From JBFHKO01 sp041595355 (GTDB lineage: Bacteria; Pseudomonadota; Gammaproteobacteria; Enterobacterales; Aeromonadaceae), in contig JBFHKO010000007.1 of the NCBI GenBank assembly GCA_041595355.1, positions 1 through 32,417 on the forward strand: DNA of 32,417 bases. Direction: 5' to 3'. The notes beneath the pieces were generated by a model. That model was not told the DNA's origin. It ran no database searches and saw nothing but the letters and a program-made list of their open reading frames with translations. Shown in pieces: positions 22,757 through 31,654 of the stretch. Every line of letters starts with the position of its first letter. Position 1 is the first letter of the stretch. The position numbers and the translations under genes are program-made.

Positions 22757-23875
22757 ATGAGCAAATGGACCAAGCAGGTGCTGGGGGCCGCAGTGGCGGT
22801 GGCACTCTTTGGCGTCGCCGGTCAGGCGAGTGCCGCCGAGACCATCAGGATTGCCCTGGCCGGGCCGCAGACCGGGCCGGTGGCCCAGTATGGCGACATG
22901 GAATTCATCGGCGGCGCCATGGCCGGCGAGCAGCTGAACAAGGCGGGCGGCGTGAAGGGCAAGCTGCTGGAGATCGTCCAGTACGACGACGCCTGTGATC
23001 CCAAGCAGGCGGTGGCGGTGGCCAACAAGATAGTCAATGACGGCATCAAGTTCGTGGTCGGCCATCTGTGCTCCGACAGCACCCTGCCGGCTTCGGATGT
23101 CTATGAAGACGAAGGCATACTGATGATCACCCCGGCCTCCACCAGCCCCAAGATCACCGAGCGCGGCTACGAGCTGTTGCTGCGCACCATCGGCCTGGAC
23201 AGTGACCAGGGGCCGACGGCGGCCAAGTACATTGCCGGCGTGGTCAAGCCCAAGGCCGTGGCCGTGCTGCATGACAAGAAGCAGTATGGCGAGGGCATCG
23301 CCACCAGCGTCGACGCCGAGCTGAAGAAGGCCGGGGTCAATGTGGTGGCCTTCGAGGGCATCACCTCGGGCGACAAGGACTTCTCGGCCCTCATCGCCAA
23401 GCTGAAGAAGCTGAACGTCGACTTCGTCTATTACGGCGGTTACCACCCGGAGCTGGGTCTGCTGCTGCGTCAATCCGCCGAGAAGGGGCTGCAGGCGCGC
23501 TTCATGGGCCCGGAAGGGGTGGGTAACAAGGATATCTCCGCCATCGCCGGCCAGGCCTCCGAAGGGCTGCTGGTGACGCTGCCGCGCCGTTACGATCTGG
23601 AGCCGGCCAACGCCGAGCTGGTGGCGGCCTTCAAGGCGAAGAATCAGGACGCCTCCGGTCCCTTCGTCTGGACCACCTATGCGGCCCTGCAGGCATTGAG
23701 TGCCGGCATCGCCGAGGCGGGTGAGGATCCGGCCGCCGTGGCCGCCGCCCTGCGCGCCAAGCCGGTGGAGACGGTCATGGGGCCGCTGGCCTGGGCCGAG
23801 AACGGCGATCTGAAAGGCTTCGAATTCGGCGTGGTCGAATGGCATGCCGATGGCAGCTCCACACCGGTGAAATAA
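22757..23875 (+). CDS. livK: Branched-chain amino-acid-binding periplasmic protein
   Basis: This is the solute-binding component of the LIV-I/LS-type ABC importer. The 372-residue precursor has a signal peptide with cleavage likely after ASA near residue 26. The mature start AETIRIALAGPQTGPVAQYGDMEFIGG is followed by Cys80 and Cys105 (YDDACDPKQ, VGHLCSDST), which form the family disulfide, and by ITPASTSPKITERGYELLLRTIG. It could equally be labelled livJ; only one binding protein is present. AGAGGG precedes the ATG. A strong hairpin follows, probably letting livK be made in excess over the permease. Confidence 0.94.
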   Translation: MSKWTKQVLGAAVAVALFGVAGQASAAETIRIALAGPQTGPVAQYGDMEFIGGAMAGEQLNKAGGVKGKLLEIVQYDDACDPKQAVAVANKIVNDGIKFVVGHLCSDSTLPASDVYEDEGILMITPASTSPKITERGYELLLRTIGLDSDQGPTAAKYIAGVVKPKAVAVLHDKKQYGEGIATSVDAELKKAGVNVVAFEGITSGDKDFSALIAKLKKLNVDFVYYGGYHPELGLLLRQSAEKGLQARFMGPEGVGNKDISAIAGQASEGLLVTLPRRYDLEPANAELVAAFKAKNQDASGPFVWTTYAALQALSAGIAEAGEDPAAVAAALRAKPVETVMGPLAWAENGDLKGFEFGVVEWHADGSSTPVK

Positions 23876-23882
23876 TCGCCCC

Positions 23883-23903
23883 GGGGCGGCCTGGCGCCGC
23901 CCC
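23883..23903 (+). other. GC-rich intercistronic hairpin after livK
   Basis: GGGGCGGC (23883-23890) and GCCGCCCC (23896-23903) form an 8-bp stem with a CTGGC loop, 7 nt past the livK stop. It is followed by TCCTTATACTCC rather than a T tract. It is probably a partial terminator or mRNA-stabilising element. Confidence 0.6.
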
Positions 23904-23984
23904 TCCTTATACTCCCCACCCCTCCAACGTCGCGCACCCCGCCGGCCCCGGGCCAACTGGACGGGTGACACAGGAACCGAGCCC

Positions 23985-24908
23985 ATGTCGGAACAGGTAT
24001 TTTATTTCATACAGCAGCTGCTCAATGGCCTGACCATCGGCAGCACCTACGCATTGATCGCCATCGGCTACACCATGGTGTATGGCATCATCGGCATGAT
24101 CAATTTCGCCCATGGCGAGGTCTACATGATTGGCTCCTACGTGGCCTTCATGGTGATGGCCGGCCTGATGATGCTGGGCATCGATAGTAGCCTGCTGCTG
24201 ATGGGGGGAGCCTTCATCGTCAGCATCATCATCACCAGCACCTATGGCTGGAGCATAGAGCGGGTCGCCTACCGGCCGCTGCGCGGCGGCAATCGCCTGA
24301 TCCCGCTCATCTCTGCCATCGGCATGTCCATCTTCCTGCAGAATCTGGTGCGCCTGGCCCAGGGCTCCCGGGATCTGGCGCTGCCGGTGCTGGTCAGCGG
24401 TGGCTGGCAGTTCGGGCCTCAGGATTTCGAGGCCAGTCTCTCCTACATGCAGCTCATCATCTTCGTGGTGACCCTCATCAGCATGGGCGGGCTTACCCTG
24501 TTCATCTCCCGCTCACGCATGGGGCGCGCCTGCCGCGCCTGCGCCGAAGACATCAAGATGGCCAACCTGCTGGGCATCAACACCCACACCGTCATCGCCC
24601 TGACCTTTGTCATCGGCGCGGCTCTGGCCTCGGTGGCCGGGGTGCTGCTGGGCATGTATTACGGCGTCATCAACCCCAGTATCGGCTTCATGGCCGGGCT
24701 CAAGGCCTTCACCGCGGCGGTGCTGGGCGGCATCGGCTCCATCCCCGGCGCCATGCTGGGCGGCCTGCTGCTGGGCGTCACCGAGGCGATGACCGCCGGC
24801 TACCTGAGCACCGAATACAAGGACGTGGTGGCCTTCGGCCTGCTGATCGCCATCCTGCTGTTCATGCCCACCGGCATACTCGGTCGCCCGGAGGTGGAAA
24901 AGGTATGA
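23985..24908 (+). CDS. livH: Branched-chain amino-acid ABC transporter permease LivH
   Basis: This inner-membrane permease subunit has 307 residues (E. coli 308), with the start QQLLNGLTIGSTYALIAIGYTMVYGIIGMINFAHGEVYM characteristic of LivH, and about eight hydrophobic segments. The SRMGRACRACAEDIKMANLLGIN loop contacts the ATPases. An AGGAA site precedes the ATG. Its stop overlaps livM by ATGA. Confidence 0.96.
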   Translation: MSEQVFYFIQQLLNGLTIGSTYALIAIGYTMVYGIIGMINFAHGEVYMIGSYVAFMVMAGLMMLGIDSSLLLMGGAFIVSIIITSTYGWSIERVAYRPLRGGNRLIPLISAIGMSIFLQNLVRLAQGSRDLALPVLVSGGWQFGPQDFEASLSYMQLIIFVVTLISMGGLTLFISRSRMGRACRACAEDIKMANLLGINTHTVIALTFVIGAALASVAGVLLGMYYGVINPSIGFMAGLKAFTAAVLGGIGSIPGAMLGGLLLGVTEAMTAGYLSTEYKDVVAFGLLIAILLFMPTGILGRPEVEKV

Positions 24909-26158
24909 GAAATCTCAAACAGGCTCTGATGGCCAGCGGCGTGCTGCTGCTGCTCTCCCTCTGGCTGTTCGGTTTCCGGCTGCAGTCCGAGGGCATCCGG
25001 CTGGTGGTGGTCAACACCCTGGATGCCTCCTGGGGCTGGATAGTGGCCGGCATGCTGCTGGTGTTCCTGTTCCAGCTGTTTCGCGAGCCCATCATGGCGC
25101 GGCTGACGGGCGTGCGGGAGGCGGTGCCCTCCCTGGTGCTGCCGAGCCAGGAGGCGCAACCCTGGCTCTATCGCAGCCTGGTGCTGCTGGTACTGCTGGC
25201 CCTGCTGATCGCCCCCTTTCTGGTGTCGCGCAGCGTCGTCGATTTGGCGACCCTGACCCTTATCTATGTGATGCTGGGGCTGGGGCTGAACGTGGTAGTG
25301 GGGCTCGCCGGGCTGCTGGATCTGGGCTACGTCGGCTTCTATGCCGTGGGGGCCTATACCTATGCGCTGCTGAACCAGTATTTCGGCCTCTCCTTCTGGG
25401 AGTGCCTGCCCCTGGCCGGCGGCATGGCCGCCCTGTTCGGCTTCTTGCTCGGCTTCCCGGTGCTGCGTCTGCGTGGCGACTACCTGGCCATCGTCACCCT
25501 GGGATTTGGCGAGATCATCCGCATCCTGCTGAACAACCTGACCGATCTGACCGGTGGCCCCAACGGCATCTCCGGCATCGGCAAGCCGACCCTGTTCGGC
25601 CTCGAGTTCGCCCGCCGGGCCCAGGAGCCGGACGGCCAGACCTTCCACGAGTTTTTCGGCATCCAGTACGGCGCTGACCACAAGGTGATCTTCCTCTACC
25701 TGATGGCGCTGCTGCTGGTGCTGGTGACCCTGTTCGTCATCAACCGCCTGCTGCGCATGCCGCTCGGGCGCGCCTGGGAGGCGCTGCGGGAGGATGAAAT
25801 CGCCTGTCGCTCCCTGGGGCTCAACCCCACCATCATCAAGCTGAGCGCCTTTACCATAGGCGCGGCCTTCGCCGGTTTTGCCGGCAGCTTCTTCGCCGCG
25901 CGTCAGGGCTTCATCAGCCCGGAGTCGTTCGTGTTCATCGAGTCGGCCATCATCCTCGCCATCGTGGTGCTGGGCGGCATGGGCTCTCAGGTGGGGGTGG
26001 TGCTGGCAGCCGTCATCATGACGGTATTGCCGGAGCTCGCCCGCGAGTTCAACGAATACCGCATGCTGATGTTCGGCCTGTTGATGGTGTTCATGATGAT
26101 CTGGCGTCCCCAGGGACTGCTGCCGATGACCCGACCCCACATGGAGCTGCAAAAATGA
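24905..26158 (+). CDS. livM: Branched-chain amino-acid ABC transporter permease LivM
   Basis: The second permease subunit has 417 residues (E. coli about 425). It has the extra N-terminal membrane domain found in gammaproteobacterial LivM (about residues 1-110), then the core permease with LGLGLNVVVGLAGLLDLGYVGFYAVGAY and LRGDYLAIVTLGFGEIIRI. The ATPase-contact loop is PLGRAWEALREDEIACRSLGLN. It overlaps livH and livG by 4 nt each. Confidence 0.96.
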   Translation: MRNLKQALMASGVLLLLSLWLFGFRLQSEGIRLVVVNTLDASWGWIVAGMLLVFLFQLFREPIMARLTGVREAVPSLVLPSQEAQPWLYRSLVLLVLLALLIAPFLVSRSVVDLATLTLIYVMLGLGLNVVVGLAGLLDLGYVGFYAVGAYTYALLNQYFGLSFWECLPLAGGMAALFGFLLGFPVLRLRGDYLAIVTLGFGEIIRILLNNLTDLTGGPNGISGIGKPTLFGLEFARRAQEPDGQTFHEFFGIQYGADHKVIFLYLMALLLVLVTLFVINRLLRMPLGRAWEALREDEIACRSLGLNPTIIKLSAFTIGAAFAGFAGSFFAARQGFISPESFVFIESAIILAIVVLGGMGSQVGVVLAAVIMTVLPELAREFNEYRMLMFGLLMVFMMIWRPQGLLPMTRPHMELQK

Positions 26159-26919
26159 GCAAGTTGCTGGATGTCACCGAGCTGAGCATGCGCTTTGGCG
26201 GCCTGCTGGCGGTCAACGGGGTGGCACTGGATATCGCCGAGCGGGAGGTCGTCTCCATCATAGGACCGAACGGCGCCGGCAAGACCACCATATTCAACTG
26301 CCTGACCGGTTTCTACCGCCCCAGTGGCGGCGTGATCCGTTTTCGCGGCGAGGCGATCCAGGGGCTGCCGGGCCACCAGATCGCCCGCAAGGGCATAGTG
26401 CGTACCTTCCAGCATGTGCGGCTGTTCAAGGAGATGACGGCGCTGGAAAACCTGCTGGTGGCCCAGCACCGGCATCTGGATACTCATTTTCTGAGCGGCC
26501 TGCTGAAGACGCCGGCGTTTCGGCGTGCCGAGCGCGCGGCCCGGGAACAGGCGGCCCACTGGCTGGAGCGGGTGGGCCTGCTGGAGCTGGCCAACCGGCC
26601 GGCCGGCAGCCTGGCCTATGGCCAGCAGCGCAATCTGGAGATTGCCCGTTGCATGGCCACCCGTCCGGCATTGCTGATGCTGGATGAACCCGCCGCCGGC
26701 CTCAACCCCCGGGAAACCGAGGTGCTGGACGAGCTGATCACGACGCTGCGGGATCAGGATGGCGTCTCGGTGCTGCTTATCGAGCATGACATGAAGCTGG
26801 TGATGGGCATCTCCAACCGTATCTTCGTGGTCAACCAGGGGCAGCCGCTGGCCCAGGGGACGCCGGAGCAGATCCGCAACAATCCTGAGGTCATCAAGGC
26901 CTACCTGGGCGAGTCATGA
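26155..26919 (+). CDS. livG: Branched-chain amino-acid ABC transporter ATP-binding protein LivG
   Basis: This cytoplasmic ATPase has 254 residues. Walker A is GPNGAGKTT, the signature region LAYGQQRNLEIARCMA (family form lacking the strict LSGGQ), Walker B LLMLDEPAAGLNP, and the H-loop LIEHDMKLVM. It overlaps livM by ATGA at 26155-26158. The gene end carries ATGA and a GAGGGGGA site for livF. Confidence 0.96.
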   Translation: MSKLLDVTELSMRFGGLLAVNGVALDIAEREVVSIIGPNGAGKTTIFNCLTGFYRPSGGVIRFRGEAIQGLPGHQIARKGIVRTFQHVRLFKEMTALENLLVAQHRHLDTHFLSGLLKTPAFRRAERAAREQAAHWLERVGLLELANRPAGSLAYGQQRNLEIARCMATRPALLMLDEPAAGLNPRETEVLDELITTLRDQDGVSVLLIEHDMKLVMGISNRIFVVNQGQPLAQGTPEQIRNNPEVIKAYLGES

Positions 26920-26930
26920 GGGGGAAATCC

Positions 26931-27632
<702 letters not shown>

Positions 27633-27644
27633 CACCAGAAAGTG

Positions 27645-27667
27645 TCACCCGGCCCGCCGCCGGGTGA
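27645..27667 (+). terminator. Probable terminator of the liv operon
   Basis: TCACCCGGC (27645-27653) and GCCGGGTGA (27659-27667) form a 9-bp stem with a CCGCC loop, 12 nt past the livF stop. The downstream sequence is only moderately T-rich (TCCATTCCATT). Confidence 0.55.
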
Positions 27668-27724
27668 TCCATTCCATTAACAATCGGGTAAACTGGGGGC
27701 ATGCCGTCCCCAGGAGATGCCGAC

Positions 27725-28045
27725 ATGTCCCACTTCACCCGAATTTCACTCGAGCAGGCTGCCGCCATGCTGGCGCAGGACCAGGTTCGCCTGGTGGATA
27801 TCCGGGATCCCCAGGCCTTTGCCGCCGGCCATGTTGCCGACGCCTTTTCGCTGAACAACCAGAACCTGCCCCAGTTCCTGCGCGAGGTGGATGTACAGAC
27901 GCCGCTGCTGGTGATGTGCTATCACGGCCACAGCAGCCAGGGGGCGGCCCAGTATCTGGCCAGTCAGGGTTACGAGCGGGTCTATAGCGTGGACCAGGGG
28001 TTCGAGGGCTGGCGGCAACTCTACCCGTTCGTTTGCGGCTCATGA
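27725..28045 (+). CDS. glpE: Thiosulfate sulfurtransferase GlpE
   Basis: GlpE is a single-domain rhodanese that transfers sulfur from thiosulfate to cyanide or thiol acceptors such as thioredoxin. The 106-residue protein (E. coli 108) has VDIRDPQAFAAGHV and the active-site loop MCYHGHSSQGA with catalytic Cys65, then YSVDQGFEGWR. The start at 27725 has AGGAGAT upstream; an in-frame ATG at 27701 precedes that site. Its stop overlaps glpG by ATGA, the same pairing as the E. coli glpEG genes. Confidence 0.95.
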   Translation: MSHFTRISLEQAAAMLAQDQVRLVDIRDPQAFAAGHVADAFSLNNQNLPQFLREVDVQTPLLVMCYHGHSSQGAAQYLASQGYERVYSVDQGFEGWRQLYPFVCGS

Positions 28046-28881
28046 TCCAGCTGCTGCTGCTCGATGATCCCCGCCTGGCCCAGAGCCTGGCGGATTACCT
28101 GGCCAGCCGCGGCGTGCGCTGCGAGCTGCGCCAATCCGAGCTGGGCACCGCCCTCTGGCTGGCGGACGCGTCGCGTCTGGCCGAGGCCGAGAGCGAGGTG
28201 ACGCGCTTCCTGCGCGAACCCTGGCACCCCCGCTATGCCGAGGCCTCCTGGCGCAGCGGCCAGGCCGATATGCGCATCGACTACAGCGCCGGCTCCCCCA
28301 GTCTGCTGGCCCAGTTCCTGTTGCAGGCCGGTCCCCTGACCCTGACGCTGCTGCTGCTTTGCCTGCTGGTGTTTGGCCTGCAGTGGCTGTTCGGCCGGAC
28401 GCTGCTCGACTGGCTCGGTTTCTACACCAGCTGGGAGGCGCTGGGGGGCTGGCAGCTGTGGCGCATGCTGACTCCGGCGCTGCTCCATTTCTCCATGCTG
28501 CACCTGCTGTTCAACCTGCTCTGGTGGTGGTACCTGGGCGGCATGGTGGAGCGAACCCGGGGCAGCGGCAAGCTGCTGACCCTGTTGCTGGCCGGCGCCG
28601 TCCTCTCGCACCTGTTGCAGTTCGCGCTGGTGGGGCCCTATTTCGGTGGTCTCTCCGGGGTGGTCTATGCCCTGGTGGGCTACGTCTGGCTGCAGGGGCG
28701 GCTGAATCGCCGCCCGGAGCTGGCCATTCCCGACGCGCTGTTCGGTTTCATGCTGGCCTGGCTGGTGCTCGGCTTCTTCGATGTGCTGGGATCGGCCACC
28801 GCCAATCTGGCGCATCTGGGCGGTTTGCTGGCCGGGTTGCTGCTCGCGGGGCTCGACGGGCGCCGGGTGTCCGGGCGCTGA
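28042..28881 (+). CDS. glpG: Rhomboid intramembrane serine protease GlpG
   Basis: The 279-residue inner-membrane protease (E. coli 276) has a cytosolic N-terminal domain (about 1-85) and six hydrophobic segments. The catalytic dyad is Ser205 in FGGLSGVVYAL and His258 in ANLAHLGGLLAG. The HxxxN oxyanion motif is His154/Asn158 (LHLLFNLL). It cleaves membrane proteins; its cellular substrate here is unknown. No glpR follows, unlike E. coli glpEGR; ubiC starts 8 nt downstream instead. Confidence 0.95.
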   Translation: MIQLLLLDDPRLAQSLADYLASRGVRCELRQSELGTALWLADASRLAEAESEVTRFLREPWHPRYAEASWRSGQADMRIDYSAGSPSLLAQFLLQAGPLTLTLLLLCLLVFGLQWLFGRTLLDWLGFYTSWEALGGWQLWRMLTPALLHFSMLHLLFNLLWWWYLGGMVERTRGSGKLLTLLLAGAVLSHLLQFALVGPYFGGLSGVVYALVGYVWLQGRLNRRPELAIPDALFGFMLAWLVLGFFDVLGSATANLAHLGGLLAGLLLAGLDGRRVSGR

Positions 28882-28889
28882 GGCCGAGC

Positions 28890-29510
28890 ATGCTGCCCCC
28901 TCTACCGCCCCCGACTCGCGGATCGGTTGTCGCTCTGCCGCCGCGGCGCATGGCACCGGCCACACTGTCTGGGCTCGCCTGGCACCCGCCGGGACACTGG
29001 GAGCTGGATGCCACAGAGCGCAGCTGGTTGCTGGACGGCGGCTCCCTCACCGGCCGCCTGCGCGCCCAGGGGCGGGATTTCAGCCTGCGGCTGCAGGGCG
29101 AGCGCTGGCTGGCGGATGCCGAGGTGCCCAGTGGCCTGGGGGGGGGGCCCTACCGGGAGCGACAGGTGTTGCTGTGCCTGGATCGCCAGCCCTGGGTGTG
29201 GGGGCGGACCCTGATCCCCGCCGCCAGCCTGCAGGCCTGTCCCGCGCTGGGCACGCTGGGGAGCCAACCGCTGGGCGAGCATCTGTTTCGGCAACCCGGT
29301 CTGCTTCGCGAGCCCTTCGAGCTGGCCGATTTTTCTGCCAGCGCCGCCTTTTGCCGTGCGCTGGGCCGCTGGGGAGTGGCCGGCCGGCGACCGCTGTGGG
29401 GGCGACGTTCGCTGGTGCGCTTCGGGGGCAGCCCGCTGCTCATCTGCGAGGTGTTCCTGCCGGCGTGCCCCATCTACGAGGAGGGAGATCATGACGCTGG
29501 TGATGCGTGA
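28890..29510 (+). CDS. ubiC: Chorismate lyase
   Basis: UbiC releases pyruvate from chorismate to give 4-hydroxybenzoate, the first ubiquinone-specific step. At 206 residues it is longer than E. coli UbiC (165). Conserved are RQVLLCLDRQPWVWGRTLIP (Arg91), QPLGEHLF and LLICEVFLPACPIY (Glu187). The extra length is an N-terminal extension of about 20 residues rich in Pro, an apparent insertion of about 20 residues at 146-167, and a nine-residue tail. ATG 28890 has GAGG six nt upstream; ATG 28950 would fit family length better but lacks a ribosome-binding site. The 3' end overlaps ubiA by 20 nt. Confidence 0.85.
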   Translation: MLPPLPPPTRGSVVALPPRRMAPATLSGLAWHPPGHWELDATERSWLLDGGSLTGRLRAQGRDFSLRLQGERWLADAEVPSGLGGGPYRERQVLLCLDRQPWVWGRTLIPAASLQACPALGTLGSQPLGEHLFRQPGLLREPFELADFSASAAFCRALGRWGVAGRRPLWGRRSLVRFGGSPLLICEVFLPACPIYEEGDHDAGDA

Positions 29511-30354
29511 GCGCTGGCAGGGCTATTGGCAACTGGCCCGCCTGGACAGGCCCATCGGCACCCTGTTGCTGCTCTGGCCCACCCTGTGGGCGTTGTGGCT
29601 GGCGGCCGGGGGCTGGCCCGGCGCCGGTCTGCTGCTGGTATTCAGCCTGGGCGTGTTGCTGATGCGCTCGGCGGGCTGTGTCATCAACGACTATGCCGAT
29701 CGTCATGTGGATGGCCATGTGGCGCGTACCGCCCGGCGTCCCCTGCCGGCGGGGCGGGTCAGCCCCCGGGAGGCGCTGGTGCTGTTTGTCGTGCTGGTGG
29801 CGCTGGCCTTTGCGCTGGCGCTGACCCTCAACCGCTTCGCTCTGCTGCTGTCGCTGGGCGGGCTGGGGCTGGCGGTGATCTACCCCTTCATGAAACGCAT
29901 CACCCACCTGCCCCAGCTGGTGCTGGGGCTGGCCTTCTCCTGGTCCATCCCCATGGCTTATGGCGCCGCCGCCGAGCAGCTGACCCTGACCACCGGCCTG
30001 CTGTTCCTGGCCAATGGCCTCTGGACCGTGGCCTATGACACCCTCTATGCCATGGTGGACCGGGACGATGACCTCAAGATCGGCGTCAAGTCCACCGCCA
30101 TCCTGTTCGGTCGTCACGATCGGCTGCTCATCGGCCTGTTGCAGGCGGCCACCCTGGCGCTGCTGCTGTGGGTGGGGCAGGTCGAGCAGCTGGGGGCGCC
30201 CTTTTACTGGGCGCTGCTGGCAGCCGGCAGTTTGTTTGTCTACCAGCAGTGGCTCATCCGCCAGCGGCAGCGGGAGGCCTGTTTCGCCGCCTTCCTCAAT
30301 AACAACTGGGTCGGCCTGCTGGTGTTCGCCGGCATACTGGTGCAGGGGCTGTAG
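29491..30354 (+). CDS. ubiA: 4-hydroxybenzoate octaprenyltransferase
   Basis: UbiA is an inner-membrane prenyltransferase that attaches the polyprenyl tail to 4-hydroxybenzoate. The 287-residue protein (E. coli 290) has the two aspartate-rich motifs NDYADRHVD and DTLYAMVDRDDD, plus PIGTLLLLWPTLWALW and KSTAILFGRHDRL. GAGGGAGATC precedes ATG 29491. It overlaps ubiC and is likely co-transcribed with it. The lexA gene follows after 84 bp with its own regulated promoter. Confidence 0.96.
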   Translation: MTLVMRERWQGYWQLARLDRPIGTLLLLWPTLWALWLAAGGWPGAGLLLVFSLGVLLMRSAGCVINDYADRHVDGHVARTARRPLPAGRVSPREALVLFVVLVALAFALALTLNRFALLLSLGGLGLAVIYPFMKRITHLPQLVLGLAFSWSIPMAYGAAAEQLTLTTGLLFLANGLWTVAYDTLYAMVDRDDDLKIGVKSTAILFGRHDRLLIGLLQAATLALLLWVGQVEQLGAPFYWALLAAGSLFVYQQWLIRQRQREACFAAFLNNNWVGLLVFAGILVQGL

Positions 30355-30376
30355 GCAGGCGCTCATGGGCGCGGGG

Positions 30377-30404
30377 TTGCGCTCGGCAAAGGCCTGTATA
30401 TACT
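30377..30404 (+). promoter_or_regulatory. Promoter of lexA
   Basis: TTGCGC (30377-30382), a 16-nt spacer and TATACT (30399-30404) lie upstream of lexA. The -10 is embedded in the first SOS box, so bound LexA would block polymerase. Confidence 0.6.
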
Positions 30405-30409
30405 CACAG
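30394..30409 (+). promoter_or_regulatory. SOS box 1 (LexA operator)
   Basis: CTGTATATACTCACAG fits the gammaproteobacterial consensus CTG-N10-CAG. As I recall it, it is identical to the first E. coli lexA operator core. Confidence 0.95.
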
Positions 30410-30413
30410 TTAT

Positions 30414-30429
30414 CTGTATAAATAACCAG
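30414..30429 (+). promoter_or_regulatory. SOS box 2 (LexA operator)
   Basis: CTGTATAAATAACCAG is a second CTG-N10-CAG operator, 20 nt downstream start-to-start. The two would be bound on nearly the same face of the helix. Tandem boxes indicate tight LexA autoregulation. Confidence 0.9.
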
Positions 30430-30438
30430 GTTGAACCC

Positions 30439-31065
30439 ATGAAACCCCTCACCCCGCGACAACGCGAAGTACTGGACCTCATCAGGGAGTGCCTGCAGCA
30501 GACCGGCATGCCGCCGACCCGGGCGGAGATTGCCCAGCGGCTCGGCTTCAAGTCGGCCAATGCGGCCGAGGAGCACCTCAAGGCGCTGGCGCGCAAGGGC
30601 GTCATCCACATCATGCCCGGGACCTCGCGCGGCATTCAGTTGCTGCAGGAAGAGGAGGCCGAGCTGGAGATCGAGGGGCTGCCGCTCATCGGCCGGGTGG
30701 CGGCCGGCGAGCCCATACTGGCTCAGGAGCATGTGGAGACGCACTACCAGGTGGATCCGGCGCTGTTTCATCCGCATGCCGATTTCCTGCTGCGGGTGCA
30801 GGGCATGAGCATGAAGGACATCGGCATCCTGGATGGCGATCTGCTGGCGGTACACAAGACCGAGCAGGTGCGCAACGGCCAGGTGGTGGTGGCCCGGGTG
30901 GGGGATGACGAGGTGACCGTCAAGCGTTTCGAGCGCCAGGGGCACAAGGTCTGGCTGCGGCCGGAAAACGAGGCGCTGTCGCCCATCGAGGTGGACCTGA
31001 GCCACCAGACCCTGCACATCGAGGGGCTGGCGGTGGGGGTGATCCGCAATCAGGGCGGGTTCTGA
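30439..31065 (+). CDS. lexA: SOS-response repressor LexA
   Basis: LexA represses DNA-damage genes and self-cleaves when activated by RecA filaments. The 208-residue protein has an N-terminal winged helix (residues 1-70, MKPLTPRQREVLDLIRECLQ and PTRAEIAQRLGFKSANAAEEHL). It has the cleavage site Ala89-Gly90 (VAAGEP), the catalytic Ser124 in QGMSMKDIG and Lys162 in EVTVKRF. Relative to E. coli there is one extra residue between Ser and Lys (VARVGDDEVT). The ATG follows the two SOS boxes by 9 nt; no strong ribosome-binding site is visible apart from CAGGTTG. Confidence 0.97.
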   Translation: MKPLTPRQREVLDLIRECLQQTGMPPTRAEIAQRLGFKSANAAEEHLKALARKGVIHIMPGTSRGIQLLQEEEAELEIEGLPLIGRVAAGEPILAQEHVETHYQVDPALFHPHADFLLRVQGMSMKDIGILDGDLLAVHKTEQVRNGQVVVARVGDDEVTVKRFERQGHKVWLRPENEALSPIEVDLSHQTLHIEGLAVGVIRNQGGF

Positions 31066-31096
31066 GCCGGGCGGCCCGAACCCGCAACACCGAAGC

Positions 31097-31118
31097 AACG
31101 GGGCCGCGGGGCCCCGTT
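31097..31118. terminator. Hairpin between convergent lexA and trmL
   Basis: AACGGGGCC (31097-31105) and GGCCCCGTT (31110-31118) form a perfect 9-bp stem with a GCGG loop, 31 nt past lexA and 3 nt from the trmL stop. Neither side has a proper T tract, so termination efficiency is uncertain. Confidence 0.55.
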
Positions 31119-31121
31119 CGC

Positions 31122-31586
31122 CTACCTGGCGCCGTCGAATCCCAGCTGGCGCCAACTTTCATAGACGAATACCGCCACCGCGTTGGACAGGTTCAGGCTG
31201 CGGCTCTGGGGCAGCATGGGGATGCGCAGCCGCCGGTCCTCGGGCAGCGAGTCCAGCACCGTGGCGGGCAGCCCCCGGCTCTCGGGGCCGAACAGCAGCA
31301 CATCGCCGGCCTGGAAGCGCACCTGCGACGGGAAGGTCTGGCCCTTGGTGGTGCAGGCGAAGACCCGGGCTTCCGGCCATTGAGCCAGGCAGCTGGCCAG
31401 ATCCGGATGGCGGCGCACCTCGGCGAATTCGTGATAATCCAGGCCCGCGCGGCGCAGGCGCTTGTCATCCCAGGCAAACCCCAGCGGCTCGATGAGGTGC
31501 AGCGGGAAGCCGGTATTGGCGCACAGGCGAATGATGTTGCCGCTGTTTTGCGGTATCTCCGGCTCATACAGCACGATATGTAACAT
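31122..31586 (-). CDS. trmL: tRNA (cytidine/uridine-2'-O-)-methyltransferase TrmL
   Basis: TrmL methylates the wobble ribose (position 34) of two leucine tRNAs using S-adenosylmethionine. The 154-residue protein (E. coli 157) is a minimal SPOUT methyltransferase. It has PEIPQNSGNIIRLCANTG, the LLFGPESRGLP knot motif and IPMLPQSRSLNLSNAVAVFVYE. The start MLHIVLYEPE at 31586 has CAGGAG eight nt upstream; an in-frame ATG at 31619 is rejected on family grounds. It is convergent with lexA and divergent from the fieF-type gene. Confidence 0.95.
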   Translation of the reverse strand: MLHIVLYEPEIPQNSGNIIRLCANTGFPLHLIEPLGFAWDDKRLRRAGLDYHEFAEVRRHPDLASCLAQWPEARVFACTTKGQTFPSQVRFQAGDVLLFGPESRGLPATVLDSLPEDRRLRIPMLPQSRSLNLSNAVAVFVYESWRQLGFDGAR

Positions 31587-31654
31587 GGTGTTTACTCCTG
31601 ATGGCGGTTGGGCCCTCAATCAGGCCTGCCGGGGCCCGCAGTGCACGGCAACGG

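Noticed and set aside
22682..23986. 434-codon minus-strand frame over livK
   Set aside because: It is antisense to a clear livK gene with signal peptide and disulfide cysteines; no domain is recognisable.
24800..26152. 450-codon minus-strand frame over livM
   Set aside because: It is highly Gln/His-rich shadow translation of a membrane protein gene.
29440..31155. 571-codon minus-strand frame over ubiA and lexA
   Set aside because: It runs antisense to clear genes and across the lexA operators, with Gln/Gly/His-rich sequence typical of a GC-bias shadow.
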